From assembly GCA_001824645.1 (NCBI GenBank), contig MHYD01000085.1:27944-34003 (forward strand): 6,060 nt of DNA, in the 5' to 3' direction. This document shows positions 5,561 to 6,060 of the stretch, piece after piece. Within the stretch, counting starts at the first letter, position 1, and every line of letters starts with the position of its first letter. Below the pieces are notes generated by a model. The model made no database searches. It was not told the DNA's origin and saw nothing but the letters and a program-made list of their open reading frames with translations. Position numbers and translations under genes: made by a program. The stretch comes from Planctomycetes bacterium RBG_13_46_10 (GTDB lineage Bacteria > Planctomycetota > Phycisphaerae > Sedimentisphaerales > Anaerobacaceae).

Positions 5561-6060
5561 TTACAGTCCGTTGGAAGTGATTTTGGGGGGGCATTTACCT
5601 GGAATGGCTCCGCGCAGGCCCTCCATTTTCAGGTAGCCCTTCTGCCAAACGACCAAGCCGGAAACTATAAAAACCAAAATATACACAATCGTCGCATAGC
5701 GTGTTTTTATCTGGCTCATCACAAGGCCGATCACGGCATAAACGCCGGCAAGAGCATAACAAATAGCAACCGTTCTTTTCAGTGGTATTCCCCTGTCAAT
5801 CATCTGGTCATAGATATGGCCGCGATCAGATACGAACAAAGGTCTGTGATTCAGCAATCTCCTCACGAGAGCCACAGCAGTATCTAAAATCGGCAGGCCG
5901 AAGACAACGATTGAAGCCATCCACCAGCGCGGAACACCCTCGGCAAATAAAAGCATAAGCGAAGCCACCATAAATCCAAGCAGCATGCTGCCGGCATCAC
6001 CCATAAATATTTTTGCAGGATACCTGTTGAAAGGCAAAAAACCGCAGATGCATCCCATAA
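5561..6060 (-). CDS. WecA/TagO/MraY-family undecaprenyl-phosphate glycosyl-1-phosphate transferase, N-terminally truncated by the window
   Basis: The family transfers a sugar 1-phosphate (often GlcNAc-1-P) from a UDP-sugar to undecaprenyl phosphate, the first membrane step of O-antigen, teichoic acid or other surface polysaccharide assembly. The window holds the C-terminal 165 residues; the frame runs off the right edge, so the first ATG visible (6058-6056) is probably internal. Landmarks numbered from that Met are FNRYPAKIFMGDAGS (10-24) with the conserved Asp (D21), LPILDT (55-60), and VSDRGHIYDQMIDRG (76-90). The last is the loop usually written DRGHLHHRL in WecA and TagO; here it reads HIYD (81-84). 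Hydrophobic segments lie at about 24-39, 46-62, 95-113 and 119-137, followed by a basic cytoplasmic tail. Which sugar is used cannot be told. A hairpin follows the stop, and the dockerin gene lies 162 bp downstream on the same strand. Confidence 0.88.
   Translation of the reverse strand, partial: MGCICGFLPFNRYPAKIFMGDAGSMLLGFMVASLMLLFAEGVPRWWMASIVVFGLPILDTAVALVRRLLNHRPLFVSDRGHIYDQMIDRGIPLKRTVAICYALAGVYAVIGLVMSQIKTRYATIVYILVFIVSGLVVWQKGYLKMEGLRGAIPGKCPPKITSNGL

Noticed and set aside
5585..5591. Run of seven G (C7 in the WecA-like gene) as a frameshift or slippage site
   Set aside because: It lies in the last residues of a variable C-terminal tail and the stop and hairpin follow normally, so there is no sign of a broken or recoded gene.

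Overview
This 6 kb window looks like chromosomal DNA of an AT-leaning member of the Planctomycetota, most likely class Phycisphaerae (Sedimentisphaerales-like). The reasons are a truncated H-X9-DG-type pseudopilin, two Sec-secreted proteins that end in duplicated EF-hand dockerin-type tails of the kind common in that group (one with the typical DFDDFALIALHWLE / GADLDGNG wording), and a WecA-like phosphotransferase with an HIYD motif. This placement is inference from protein style. No rRNA or other marker gene is present.

Layout, left to right. (1) Positions 1-608, plus strand: the 3' part of a pseudopilin-like gene cut by the window edge. Only 24 bp later comes a secreted protein (633-1649) with a choice-of-anchor M-like beta domain and a dockerin tail; the two probably share a transcript. 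(2) An AT-rich gap of 150 bp (1650-1799) holds a probable promoter. (3) Positions 1800-3696, plus strand: a CorA-family divalent-cation channel (SMN in place of the signature GMN) and a class I mannose-6-phosphate isomerase (manA). They are separated by 31 bp that contain a heptamer repeat and the manA ribosome binding site. (4) Positions 3698-5398, minus strand: a 566-residue secreted protein with two tandem nitroreductase/SagB-like regions, a beta domain and a dockerin tail, convergent with manA with one base between the stops. (5) Positions 5561-6060, minus strand: the C-terminal part of a WecA/TagO/MraY-type membrane glycosyl-1-phosphate transferase, followed by a GC-rich hairpin.

Functionally, manA and the WecA-like gene fit nucleotide-sugar and envelope-polysaccharide metabolism, and corA is housekeeping ion transport. 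The two dockerin proteins are envelope or extracellular and are the least described part. One resembles the metal-linked all3515/choice-of-anchor M group. The other carries a nitroreductase-like fold that appears to have lost its FMN-binding arginines. No mobile element, CRISPR array, tRNA or rRNA was seen, and every stretch without a gene is shorter than 200 bp.
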